Notes under the pieces: model-generated
What the model was told of the DNA's origin: nothing
What the model saw: the letters and a program-made list of their open reading frames with translations, nothing else
Databases searched by the model: none
Assembly: GCA_032622095.1 (NCBI GenBank)
Contig: CP136066.1
Span: forward strand, 228,414,961 to 228,478,960
Reading direction: 5' to 3'
DNA: 64,000 nucleotides
DNA from: Siphonodentalium dalli
Lineage: Eukaryota > Mollusca > Scaphopoda > Gadilida > Siphonodentaliidae
Translations under genes and position numbers: made by a program
In this document: positions 20,870 to 29,935 of the stretch, piece after piece
Position numbering within the stretch: position 1 is the stretch's first letter
Layout of the letters: every line of letters begins with the position of its first letter

Positions 20870-21670
20870 CTGAACTAGGCTCTGGTTCGGGTTCAGATGT
20901 TCCTTCATCCTCTGGCTCAGGTTCAGAGTTACCAGTGTCTTCTTTGTCGCTGATTTCTGGGCAGTCTTGTTGGTTCGGCCCTCGCGCGTAGGCAACGCCA
21001 TCAGAACAACATCCATAAGGCCCGTCATGACACGTCCGTTCATTCGTGGTTTCTGGCTCTACTTCGTCGCGGCTTTCTGGGCAGTCCTGTTGGTTCGGCC
21101 CTCGCGCGTAGGCAACGCCATCAGAACAACATCCATAAGGCCCGTCATGACACGTCCGTTCATTCGTGGTTTCTGGCTCTACTTCGTCGCGGCTTTCTGG
21201 GCAGTCTTGTTGGTTCGGCCCTCGTGCGTAGGTAACACCATCAGAACAACATCCATAGGGTCCGTCATGACACGTCCGTTCGTTCGTTGTTTCTGGTTCT
21301 ACTTCGGCATTGCTTTCTGGGCAATCCTGTTGATTTGGGCCTCGTGCGTACGTAACACCATCAGAACAACACCCATAAGGCCCGTCATGACACGTCCGTT
21401 CGTTCGTTGTTTCTGGTTCTACTTCGGCATTGCTTTCTGGGCAATCCTGTTGATTTGGGCCTCGTGCGTACGTAACACCATCAGAACAACACCCATAAGG
21501 TCCGTCATGACACGTCCGTTCAATCGTGGTTTCTGGCTCTACTTCGTCGCGGCTTTCTGGGCAGTCTTGTTGGTTCGGCCCTCGCGCGTAGTTAACACCA
21601 TCAGAACAACATCCATAAGGCCCGTCATGACACGTCCGTTCATTCGTGTTATCTTCCCCAGCTGCCTCTC
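20870..21670 (-). CDS. six-cassette papilin-type exon (papilin-like gene)
   Basis: An 801-bp exon (phase 1 at both ends; acceptor TTATTTTCAG ending at 21671, donor CAG|GTATGT at 20869). It encodes six tandem 40-residue cassettes: 'ERTCHDGPYGCCSDGV', then 'YARGPNQQDCPES' and an acidic linker 'EVEPETT'. The C-x4-YGCC-xDG-x(3)-A-x-GP pattern is the small cysteine motif found next to Kunitz domains in papilin and similar matrix proteins; its structure and function are poorly known. Each cassette has four cysteines. Copies differ mainly at one position (N/T/A before YARG) and in SRDE versus SNAE in the linker. The exon closes with an acidic tail rich in 'EPEPE'. The exon carries no in-frame stop; its only Met codons lie in flanking intron sequence, so translation starts elsewhere. 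Confidence 0.92.
20889..21650 (-). repeat. 120-bp coding tandem repeat, six copies
   Basis: The nucleotide repeat underlying the cassettes. Its length is a multiple of three, so the frame is kept. Adjacent units differ by only a few bases, some shared between neighbours (21061-21180 versus 20990-21060; 21301-21420 versus 21421-21500), which points to recent expansion or gene conversion. Confidence 0.9.
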
Positions 21671-22654
21671 CTGAAAATAATTTTGAAGTGACTGACAAGA
21701 AAAAATGAGTACATAAGCCACACAAAGTTAACCATTTCTTTATTAAATGGATTCTTCCAGCCAGTTATATAAGTATACATTGGAATGGTCTATTATTCAT
21801 TTGGGGGGAGGGTGTTCAGGAATAATGCGCAGACGACAGTTAATTAAAGTTCAGAAGGAGTCCTATTGATTGTAGGGAAATTTTCAGATAATAAGTTCAA
21901 CAATACTGTAACAATTATACTTTGTATCAATCGTATTTTAAATCAGTCAGGCTCTTTAAACATAGGTTGTCGCATTAAATCAGAAAGGTAATGGTCTCTT
22001 TAAATATTCCAGCGAGATTTGGCTGGACATCTTTAATGTGGGTGTCGCAGTGGTCAGGCGATGATAAATTATTAATTCACGGGTGAATGCACGCTCAGTC
22101 GGAAGGATAGCTTGTGTGGATCGTGGCTTCGCTCATGATGATTGACAACATAAATCTTGTGTGAACGCATGTAATTTACGATTGGCTCGCTACGGACATT
22201 GAATGGCTATTTAGGATGGAGAATTTTGTGGTATGTTTTAGTTTGACTTGAATTTCCAAAGACTAAAGGTATGTGTTGCTAAATTTTCTTCTTAGGGGGG
22301 TGGGGGGTGGCAATTATTATGTGAGTTACGGGGAGATGACAATATTTTTATTTAATTTTCCATGTTCGACCGAGTTAATTTACCAAGCTAATTTGTCTTG
22401 TCAGAATGTATTCTGGTTTGAAATAATTCCCTGAGTTAGTTGATATTCATATCCGTTACAAACGCGATAATATTACGCTATATTCATGGTGTACCCTAGC
22501 CACCGATGTATATCTGGCATAAACTTCTATATTGGACATTGTTAGTCAATGGGGAACGGAATGTCGTCGCGACACTGGGCCACGGTATGACTGTATTTTT
22601 GGACTAACTTAGGGCGTCGATGTCAAATTGTCCATTCATCTCACTTGCGTAATA
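21671..22654 (-). other. intron sequence, nothing recognised
   Basis: Between the Kunitz exon at 23.3 kb and the cassette exon. No repeat shared with the rest of the window and no further exon recognised. A G-rich run ('ggggggtggggggtgg') lies at about 22298. Confidence 0.45.
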
Positions 22655-22918
22655 TATAATGCCCTAAATAATCGACTCCTTAACCACAGCAGAATTATGG
22701 ATAACTTTTCAGGATTTAGTCGGAAATATGGCTTGTTGCCATTCATCGAGAGCTCATTGAGAGCTTTCCGATGAATGGCAATAAGCCATATTTCCAACCT
22801 ATTCATGCTCGCTGAGAGCTTTCTGATGAATGGCAACAAGCCATATTTCCGACTAAATCATGAAAAATTACCCATAATTCTGCTGTGGTTAAGGAGTCGA
22901 TTATTTAGAACATTACTG
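22655..22918. mobile_element. TA-1 foldback with a duplicated inner arm
   Basis: Full-length TA-1 copy whose right inner arm (GAGAGCTTTCCGATGAATGG to 'gccatatttcc') is present twice, making the element about 50 bp longer than usual. The left terminal CAG is degraded to TAT; TA flanks the right end. Confidence 0.83.
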
Positions 22919-23265
22919 TACATGTTAAAGTGATGTGAAACACTCCGGTTGGGTGATCAAATGGACGTGGAGAATATTTTTGCTCAAAGGGATTATTTTT
23001 ACATATATTATATCCAAATTCCACACACCCACCATCATTCTTATATATTACTTAAAGGCACACTTAATCTTCGAACCCCCAGATAATTTTATATAAAATA
23101 CATGCCATATTATATACCATTTGAAAGAGGAAGCTCCAAAACATTGTATTATCAACTTATTCGGTGTAATAAACTGTTAACATGTTGTTTTTGTTGAAAT
23201 ACAGACTTGTGTTTTGTGCTCACGGTTCATTATTTTCAATGGAAGGGGAATAACTCTGTACTCAC

Positions 23266-23436
23266 CACCATTTTCACATTTAGCTTCACATTCTTCCTTG
23301 GAATCGAATCTGTTAGCGTTCCCCTCACATCCTCCGTACCAGAACCTTGAGCAGGAGGTTTTATTAGAATCATAGTACCACATGACTTCATAGTTGCCGC
23401 ATGTTCCAACATCGTTGAACATCAGGCAGATATTAC
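23266..23436 (-). CDS. Kunitz/BPTI domain exon (papilin-like gene)
   Basis: A 171-bp phase 1-1 exon for one Kunitz domain. All six cysteines are present: 'ICLMFNDVGTC' (8 residues between the first two), 'CSRFWYGGCEGNANRF' and 'EECEAKC'. The P1 position after the second cysteine is Gly, so classical serine-protease inhibition is unlikely; many Kunitz domains of matrix proteins are thought to be structural. The acceptor is CATTTTGTAG ending at 23437 and the donor GGTG|GTGAGT at 23265. Its 'FWYGGC.GNANRF' core is close to the other Kunitz exon at 18.4 kb, so the two probably arose by exon duplication. It lies between the His/Glu-rich exon and the six-cassette exon. Confidence 0.92.
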
Positions 23437-23524
23437 CTACAAAATGATGAAATTCAACCCGTAAAGGTGATATGCATGTAATATAGATTGTCACATGTCC
23501 ACGATACCCATGTACCATGATAGA

Positions 23525-23965
23525 CTCGTCCCTGGCTCATATGTGAAACACTTCGATGCTATCACTCTGTGACGGGCCCTCCCATAAGAGACCAGTACGG
23601 ACTATCGCCATCTTTAAGTAGATGACGTCATTTGCGTCATCGATCCAAATATAAGGACGGAGAGACAACAGCAAAACACAATACGTTGCCTCGTTTGTTC
23701 TGCGAAAATAGTTAACATATTTAAAATGTCTATTCACAAATACGAAGCAGGATATCAAAATAATATGTTTTGATAATTTATTCCCGCCAGAGATCGGCAG
23801 ATTCTAGTCAAACTTGGGTCTTTGAACGCAACACACTTATCACTTCAGCCAATCAGCTTTCACTGTTCTATTTTGACCGGAGATCCAAAATGGCGCTAGT
23901 CCATACCGGTCTATAATAACGACGTCCAAAGCAGAGCAATGGCAAGGTTTATAGTCCGGGGACCA
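23525..23965. repeat. dispersed repeat, empty (element-free) copy of 4192-5015
   Basis: Inverted relative to the 4.2-5.0 kb copy. It contains the unoccupied TTAA target 'catctttaagtagatg' of the TTAA-6 element found there. It lies in the intron immediately upstream (in gene direction) of the Kunitz exon. Confidence 0.85.
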
Positions 23966-24044
23966 GTCAAACATTTGGAGTGGATGAGCTACCATGAGTG
24001 ACCTGATTATGACCAGTAATCATTTGACAGACAGAACCACACTG

Positions 24045-24158
24045 AGTATTACCCCCTCCCACTTCCCCCTGCACTGAGTATTACCCCCTCCCACCTCCCC
24101 CTGCACTGAGTATTACCCCTCCCACTGCACTGAATATTACCCCTCCCACCTCCTCCTG
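24045..24158. repeat. C-rich minisatellite, about 4 copies
   Basis: Unit 'cactgagtattaccccctcc' plus 'cacctccccctg', with length varying from 25 to 33 bp. Intronic. Confidence 0.75.
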
Positions 24159-24160
24159 CG

Positions 24161-24310
24161 AGGTCAGAAATATGGCTTGATGTCACTCATCGGAAAGCTC
24201 TCAATGAGAGCTTTCCGATGAATGGCAATAAGCCATATTTCCGACTAAATCCTGAAAAATTACCCATAATTCTGCTGTGGTTAAGGGGTGGATTATTTAG
24301 GGCATTACTG
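24161..24310. mobile_element. TA-1 foldback, left-truncated
   Basis: Begins within the left arm ('gtcagaaatatggcttgatg') and keeps the centre and the whole right arm to GGGCATTACTG, followed by TA. Confidence 0.82.
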
Positions 24311-24362
24311 TATTTAGCATAGAAAAGGTTAATCATTGAACAAACAAAAAACTCGCCCTTAC

Positions 24363-24975
24363 AAGGCTCAATATAGTGTGTCTGACATTTACAGAATGAG
24401 GTCCCCCGGGGTGAATTTAGTTATGCTACCAAACACAGTGGGGACCTCATTCTGCTTAGGCCTCATCTTCAAGTATCTATAGTCTCAAATTAACATTGTT
24501 TTTTGTTACTTTTTCCCCATCTCTTCAGTTTCTATATCCCTTAATTTGCAGAAGATAAAATGCATAATCGAGGTGACTAATGGGTGAATATCAGTCTATG
24601 TGGGGCTCTCAATGGATTAAACTCAGACAAACTATATTCAGGCTTGGTCAGTAATGCAAGACATCCATCTCAAACCTCACTGATAAAGTTTATTATTTAA
24701 CCCACAGGGAGCCTCACACAGATGGAAGCATGCACTACAGAGTGTCGTCTGCTCCAGTCTATGTGGGGCTCTCTATGGGTTAAACTCAGACACACTATAT
24801 TCAGACTTGGTCAGTAATGTAGGACATCCATCTCAAACCTCACTGATAAAGTTTATTATTTAACCCACAGGGAGCCTCACACAGATGGAAGCATGCACTA
24901 CAGAGAGTCGTCTGCTCCAGTCTATATGGGGCTCTCTATGGGTTAAACTCAGACACACTATATTCAGGCTTACAC
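24363..24975. mobile_element. hAT-like MITE with TTAA-3 insertions, tandemly amplified
   Basis: A long-form hAT-like copy starts near 24363 ('aaggctcaatatagtgtgtc'). Its right end ('gacacactatattcaggctt') has been triplicated together with a TTAA-3 element. Complete TTAA-3 copies lie at 24697-24783 and 24860-24946, and a partial one near 24600-24625, in a unit of about 163 bp that also contains 'acatccatctcaaacctcac'. Confidence 0.75.
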
Positions 24976-25027
24976 TCTTCCCAAAAAATGCTGGATGAAT
25001 GACACACCCAAGAACTATAGCTCATAC

Positions 25028-25480
25028 CTGAATGGGTTGCCGAGACGACAGCTGGTTCTTCGTACTCCGGACAGCCCTGTTTGTTTTCACCAGTCGCTGC
25101 CGTCACACCATCTTCACAACATCCATTCAAACTGTTATCACACGTCCTCCGACTCGAGTCATCTGTGTTGTGTCCATTTGCTGTTTCATCTTCCGTCCTG
25201 TGTGTGTGTTCGTCTCCTGTTTCATGCCCGTGTTCTGTCTCGTGTGTGTGTTCATCTCCCGTTTCATGCTCGTGTTCCGTCTCGTGTGTGTGTTCGTCTC
25301 CCGTTTCATGCCCATGTTCCGTCTCGTGTGTGTGTTCGTCTCCCGTTTCTTCATGCCTGTGTTCCGTCTCGTGTGTGTGTTCGTCTCCCGTTTCATGCCC
25401 GTGTTCCGTCTCGTGAGTGTGTTCGTCTCCCGTTTCATGAACATGAACAACGCTCGTGCTGTGATCTTTACCTTCTGCTC
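25028..25480 (-). CDS. His/Glu-rich repeat plus papilin-type cassette exon (papilin-like gene)
   Basis: A 453-bp exon, phase 1 at both ends (acceptor TATTTCTCAG ending at 25481, donor CAG|GTATGA at 25027). Translation in the phase set by the acceptor gives a short leader, then six tandem copies of a 14-residue unit 'HETGDEHTHETEHG' (one with an extra Glu), a linker, and one papilin-type cassette 'RTCDNSLNGCCEDGVTAATG' ending in a QGCPE motif. The frame reaches the cassette without a stop and has no Met, so an ATG-based search misses the repeat frame. The unit holds four His and four Glu in 14 residues and could bind divalent metals or shift charge with pH; this is inference. The cassette keeps all four cysteines but has LNGCC where the others have PYGCC. 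Confidence 0.88.
25159..25440 (-). repeat. 42-bp coding tandem repeat (His/Glu-rich)
   Basis: Six units of 42 bp plus one 3-bp insertion, visible on the + strand as 'cgtctcgtgtgtgtgttcgt' and 'ctcccgtttcatg'. Length is a multiple of three, so expansion or loss keeps frame. Five of the six frames over the block are open because the unit has no stops; only the frame tied to the splice sites is accepted. Confidence 0.9.
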
Positions 25481-25585
25481 CTGAGAAATATGAAACAGAG
25501 TGATGTAGACAGTGCAGGGACCGACGAAAAATAGCTTATGTCCAGTGCACTTCTGTATCTGTCGGACATTTTGTCCAATGCAATT

Positions 25586-25757
25586 CTTTAATTTGGGGAT
25601 ATAGAGGAAGTAAACTAAAATTAAATAGAATCTAAGTTTCTATAGAAATTTGATAATAAAGAAACTTTCCAGAGAGGATTAGGCCTAAGCAGAATGAGGA
25701 TCCCAGAAGGTGAATTTAGTGATGCTAGCCTGATATGCGGGATAGCGTCATTAAATT
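25586..25757. mobile_element. hAT-like MITE fragment, cut by a TTAA-1 element
   Basis: Spacer and second-hairpin left arm ('agcagaatgaggatcccaga ... gcgtcattaaa') run directly into the TTAA-1 element at 25756. The rest of the hairpin is not found beyond it. Confidence 0.65.
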
Positions 25758-26012
25758 AACCCTTTACCCAACAAAACGGCCAAAAACGCCCAAATAAAGC
25801 TTCAACAGCCTAAAATATCTTCGGTCTGTCTCAATAACACCATACAAATATGGATATCATTGGAACCGGTTCATTGACCACATTGTGATGGTTACAGTTA
25901 TGCCCTGTGCCAATGCATTCTCTTATATATGCGAGTCGACCATAGGTCGCCTCGCATATATAAGAGAATGCATTGGCACATGCAGGGCCGTTCTGTTGGC
26001 TCAATGGATTAA
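25756..26012. mobile_element. TTAA-1 MITE, one-hairpin deletion form
   Basis: Starts TTAACCCTTTACCCAACA in reverse orientation, includes the unique tail ('cagcctaaaatatcttcggt ... gtgatggttac') and one hairpin only, and ends in a degraded terminus ('gttggctcaatggattaa'). Confidence 0.78.
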
Positions 26013-26104
26013 GAACAGCTCGCTCGACATGAACAATGGGACAACAGCCGGATCTGATAGTGGGCGAAGCCAAGGCTCAAAATAATTATTTTTTTACCGC
26101 CTGT

Positions 26105-26540
26105 CAAAGTGGATGGTGTTGGTCATTTCAAAATGGTGCCTGTAAAATTTTCATATGTACTGTATGAGACAATATTTAAATTTCCAATCGACTTATTATT
26201 CGTCAATGATGCGCACATTTTAGTGAGCGTCCAATTGCCACCTAGGAAAAAACCCTTGTTATTTTTGTTTTCAAAAGTTCAAAAACTTTACATCGATTAA
26301 TAAATATACATGCAATTCGACATAATTATATTCACTATGAATTGATCTGAAATTAAAAAAGAACTATTTTTTACTTTCAATGTCCTATTTGGCCAGAAGT
26401 GGCTCCTTGGACAGATACAGATTGTTTAAAGAATTGCATTGGACAAAATGTCCGACAGATACAGAAGTGCACTGGACATAAGGTATTTTTCGTCGGACAA
26501 TGACCGTGACAGGCCACTTATTTTGAGCCTTGTTGAGGAG
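26105..26540. repeat. dispersed repeat, intact copy of the one split at 33.4-34.7 kb
   Basis: Aligns with 33435-33683 and 34562-34735 ('gtggatggtgttggtcatttc', 'gagcgtccaattgccaccta', 'ggacaatgaccgtgacaggc') but lacks the 878-bp insert found there. A small inverted piece of it also lies at 25534-25590, just outside the His/Glu-rich exon. Confidence 0.8.
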
Positions 26541-27845
26541 AATCACACCCCCAACTTTGGTAAAAGGTTTCAACAGTTCATACTTCATACCTGACACATT
26601 AGTTGGGAATTATGCACAAAAATGGGTCGCACCGATTCTGTTTCCTACTTTTTCTGTCACATTTTCAACCTGAAATGGCCATCAGTTTGGAACATTACAA
26701 CCGTATACGAGATCTGGTTGGGAATGTCTAATTTGGAAAGCTTGATGTAGCAGTTGTAACATTTCAAACTACATGTACATGTAGGTAGCGGGTGAAAATG
26801 GAATTTTGCAAATTGGAGTCTGGTACTCTTCAAGAGTGGTGGGTGCATTTGGAAATTTCAAGGAGATGAGCACCCCCCCCCCCCCAACTGAGAACCCCTG
26901 GCCATCAGTATCACAGACGGTCTTTATATTATTTGTATTCGATGCAAAAAATCCATGGTGACATTTTGAAACTAACATTTTTTTTTTCATTTCATGAGTT
27001 TCAAGACTAGAGATCATAAACCAAATTTTTATATGACCATTTGCTTATTGCAATTCACACACGTCACTAGCGCAAACTGAGGGACATATCGGTCGGGTTG
27101 GTGTTCAGTGGGCCCGTGGTCGTGTGAATTTGACTGCAGTTTAGTAATTTTGCAATTTTCCGGGTTCTGGTCTCAAAATTTCCTCATGCGACATAACTAT
27201 GGTTGGCCCAGTAGATTATGTGTCTCCCCCAGCTAGTGACCACAAAACTACTGATCCATTTAGAATATAGGCTAGCATTCAAAATCAAATGGAAACTTTG
27301 GTCTGGTTCAAGGCGGGAAAAGTTGGAAATTCCAACGTGGAAAACTTATATTTTTAGTTAATTATATACAAAACTACTGATCCATTCAAAACTACTGATC
27401 CATTCAAAATCAAATGGAAATTTTGGTCTGGTTCAAGGAGGGGGTGAAGTTGGAAATTCAAATTTTGACATCCCCCAAATGGAGACCCGCTAGCCAGTTG
27501 ACCTCCGACCTTATCTTGTCACGTCACCATGGAATGCCGCCGGAGGGACGAGGATATATACAGGATCGAACATGGTTTGTTGGAAATGTTGGAAATTTCT
27601 AGCCTCACACCCCCCCAAGGTTGGAAACTTCCAACTGATGGCCATTTCAGTCAAATTTTTACCAAAAGAAAGAAAATATGCAAATGTTGGTCTCAAAACA
27701 ATAAATTCCCAACTAATGAATTGATGGAAATCAAACTATAAGAACAATTTGAACGTCTGTTGGTGTGAAATTTCCAACTGATGTTGTGTCAGGTATGAAA
27801 TTTCCAACTGTTGAAAATGTTGACCAAAGTTGTTGGGGGCGAGAC
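26541..27845. other. intron sequence, nothing gene-like recognised
   Basis: Contains many short 'ttggaaatttccaac' and 'gatccattcaaaac' repeats (27360-27430, 27580-27810), a C run at 26871-26884, and no exon with supported splice sites. Confidence 0.4.
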
Positions 27846-27849
27846 AGCA

Positions 27850-27980
27850 CCCCAATCCCCCATGAAGCACATCCCTCCCCAAGCAGCACACCCCTCCCCC
27901 ATGCAGCATACCCCTCCCACATGCAGCACACCCCTCCCCCATGCAGCTAACCCCTCCCCATGCAGCACACCCCTCAGCTC
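27850..27980. repeat. C-rich minisatellite
   Basis: About seven units of 18-20 bp ('catgcagcacacccctcccc'). Intronic, non-coding. Confidence 0.8.
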
Positions 27981-28022
27981 AATGAAGTCAATTCAGCAGT
28001 CTTTTTGAGTACACATTGGATA

Positions 28023-28248
28023 TTAACCATTTGACGACGGGAGCTGCACTGGTGTAGCATTAAACACCGTGTCCCATAGGGAGCCTTGCATATATAAGAG
28101 AATGCACTGGCTTACAAGGTCCATGTAAATATTGTTAGGCCAATGCATTCTCTTATATATGTGAGGTGCCCTATGTGAGACTCGCATATATAAGATAATG
28201 CATTGGCACAGAGTTTTCGCAAAATTCCAGGAAGCATGAAAAGGTTAA
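28023..28248. mobile_element. TTAA-2 MITE
   Basis: Starts TTAACCATTTGACGACGGGA and ends 'gaagcatgaaaaggttaa', with the right-hand CATTCTCTTATATATGTGAG hairpin complete and the left-hand one partly deleted. TTAA on both sides. Confidence 0.78.
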
Positions 28249-28312
28249 ATGCGATTTAATTTGTTCGATCATCCACTGTCTGCATGGTTTAGATGCGTAC
28301 TAAAAAAACAAC

Positions 28313-28380
28313 AATACTGGTCTATAATAACGACGTTCAAAGCAGAGCGATGGCAAGGTTTATAGTCCGGGGACCAATCA
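28313..28380. repeat. terminal fragment of the 4.2 / 23.5 kb dispersed repeat
   Basis: 'ggtctataataacgacgttc' to 'atagtccggggacca' matches the end of the copy at 23.9 kb. It stops 14 bp from the splice donor of the Ig exon. Confidence 0.75.
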
Positions 28381-28394
28381 ATAGAAGGACTTAC

Positions 28395-28679
28395 CATCCA
28401 CGACATCTACTGTAAGGGAGGAAACCAGTAAATCTGAGCTGCGACAGACATAAATTCCCCGGTTGTCCCTGTCACGGCTCTCAATGCGTAAAACACTGTA
28501 CAGTGTTCTTGTATCCGTGTGGCTATTTATAGTAACACCAGCCTCACTATTAGGCCGAATCTTTAAACCATCTTTGAACCAATCAACATCCGGAGGGTCT
28601 TCCACACTCGTGGCGTTACATTGGAGAATGATTGAGTTACCACGCTCCACGAGAACAGTTCCTGATATCTGTATGGTTA
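28395..28679 (-). CDS. immunoglobulin (I-set/C2-type) domain exon
   Basis: A 285-bp phase 1-1 exon encoding a single Ig domain of about 95 residues. Visible hallmarks are 'GNSIILQCNA' (B-strand Cys), 'VDWFKDGLKI' (core Trp) and 'DRDNRGIYVC' (the D.G.Y.C motif before the second Cys), with the spacing of an I-set domain. The acceptor TTTTCCCACAG is at 28690-28680 and the donor ATG|GTAAGTCC at 28394. An in-frame Met upstream (28698) lies in the acceptor region, not in the exon. In papilin the Ig domains follow the Kunitz domains. Here the Ig exon is upstream of the Kunitz and cassette exons in reading direction, so this may be a papilin-like protein with different domain order, or exons of two genes. 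Phase and spacing favour one gene. Confidence 0.87.
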
Positions 28680-28826
28680 CTGTGGGAAAAACACTCATGT
28701 GTGTAGTTTGTTGTTCTTCAATAGCGTTATATATTCATGCATGTATACAAAAACTTCATCAGATAAGAGAGTAAATATATCTACAGAAATATTTGACTGT
28801 GATAAGAGTATGCAAGTCAATTTCCT

Positions 28827-29935
28827 GTTTATCAAGCCTGCATGCCTGGTTCCGAAACCCTGCGGATCCTCCCGTTTATCAAGCCTGCATGCATGGTTCC
28901 GAAACCCTGCGGATCCTCCCGTTTATCAGGCCTGCATGCATGGTTCCGAAACCCTGCGGATCCTCCCATTTATCAGGCCCGTGTGCATGGTTCCGAAACC
29001 CTGCGGATCCTCCCGTTTATCAGGCCTGCATGCATGGTTCCGAAACCCTGCGGATCCTCCCGTTTATCAGGCCTGCATGCATGGTTCCGAAACCCTGCGG
29101 ATCCTCCCATTTATCAGGCCCGTGTGCATGGTTCCGAAACCCTGCGGATCCTCCCGTTTATCAGGCCTGCATGCATGGTTCCGAAACCCTGCGGATCCTC
29201 CCATTTATCAGGCCCGTGTGCATGGTTCCGAAACCCTGTGGATCCTCCCGTTTATCAGGCCTGCATGCATGGTTCCGAAACCCTGCGGATCCTCCCGTTT
29301 ATCAGGCCTGCATGCATGGTTCCGAAACCCTGCGGATCCTCCCATTTATCAGGCCCGTGTGCATGGTTCCGAAACCCTGTGGATCCTCCCGTTTATCAGG
29401 CCTGCATGCATGGTTCCGAAACCCTGCGGATCCTCCCGTTTATCAGGCCTGCATGCATGGTTCCGAAACCCTGCGGATCCTCCCATTTATCAGGCCCGTG
29501 TGCATGGTTCCGAAACCCTGCAGATCCTCCCGTTTATCAGGCCTGCATGCATGGTTCCGAAACCCTGCAGATCCTCCCGTTTATCAGGCCTGCATGCATG
29601 GTTCCGAAACCCTGCAGATCCTCCCGTTTATCAGGCCTGCATGCATGGTTCCGAAACCCTGCAGATCCTCCCGTTTATCAGGCCTGCATGCATGGTTCCG
29701 AAACCCTGCGGATCCTCCCGTTTATCAGGCCTGTGTGCATGGTTCCGAATCCCTGCGGATCCTCCCGTTTATCAGGCCTGTGTGCATGGTTCCGAATCCC
29801 TGCGTTTATCAGGCCCGTATGCCCTGCGTTTATCAGGCCCATGTGCCCTGCGTTTATCAGGCCTGTGTGCCCTGCGTTTATCAGGCCCGTGTGCCCTGCG
29901 TTTATCAGGCCCGTGTGCATAGTTCCGAAACACTG
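28827..29935. repeat. 47-bp minisatellite, open in three frames
   Basis: About 20 units of 47 bp ('gtttatcaggcctgcatgca' plus 'tggttccgaaaccctgcgg' plus 'atcctccc'), then about five 24-bp deletion units from 29800. A variant with 'cccatttatcaggcccgtgtg' recurs every two or three units (28969, 29110, 29204, 29345, 29486), a higher-order pattern of mainly 141 bp. The unit has no stop in any + strand frame, so all three stay open for about 370-400 codons. I read it as non-coding DNA upstream of the Ig exon. Confidence 0.92.

Noticed and set aside
20967-21674. 235-codon + strand frame opposite the six-cassette exon
   Set aside because: Antisense shadow of a 120-bp repeat. The minus strand has splice sites, cysteine motifs and matching phase.
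24995-25534. Several + and - strand frames of 100-180 codons over the His/Glu repeat
   Set aside because: The 42-bp unit lacks stops in most frames. Only the minus frame set by the acceptor and the cassette is coherent.
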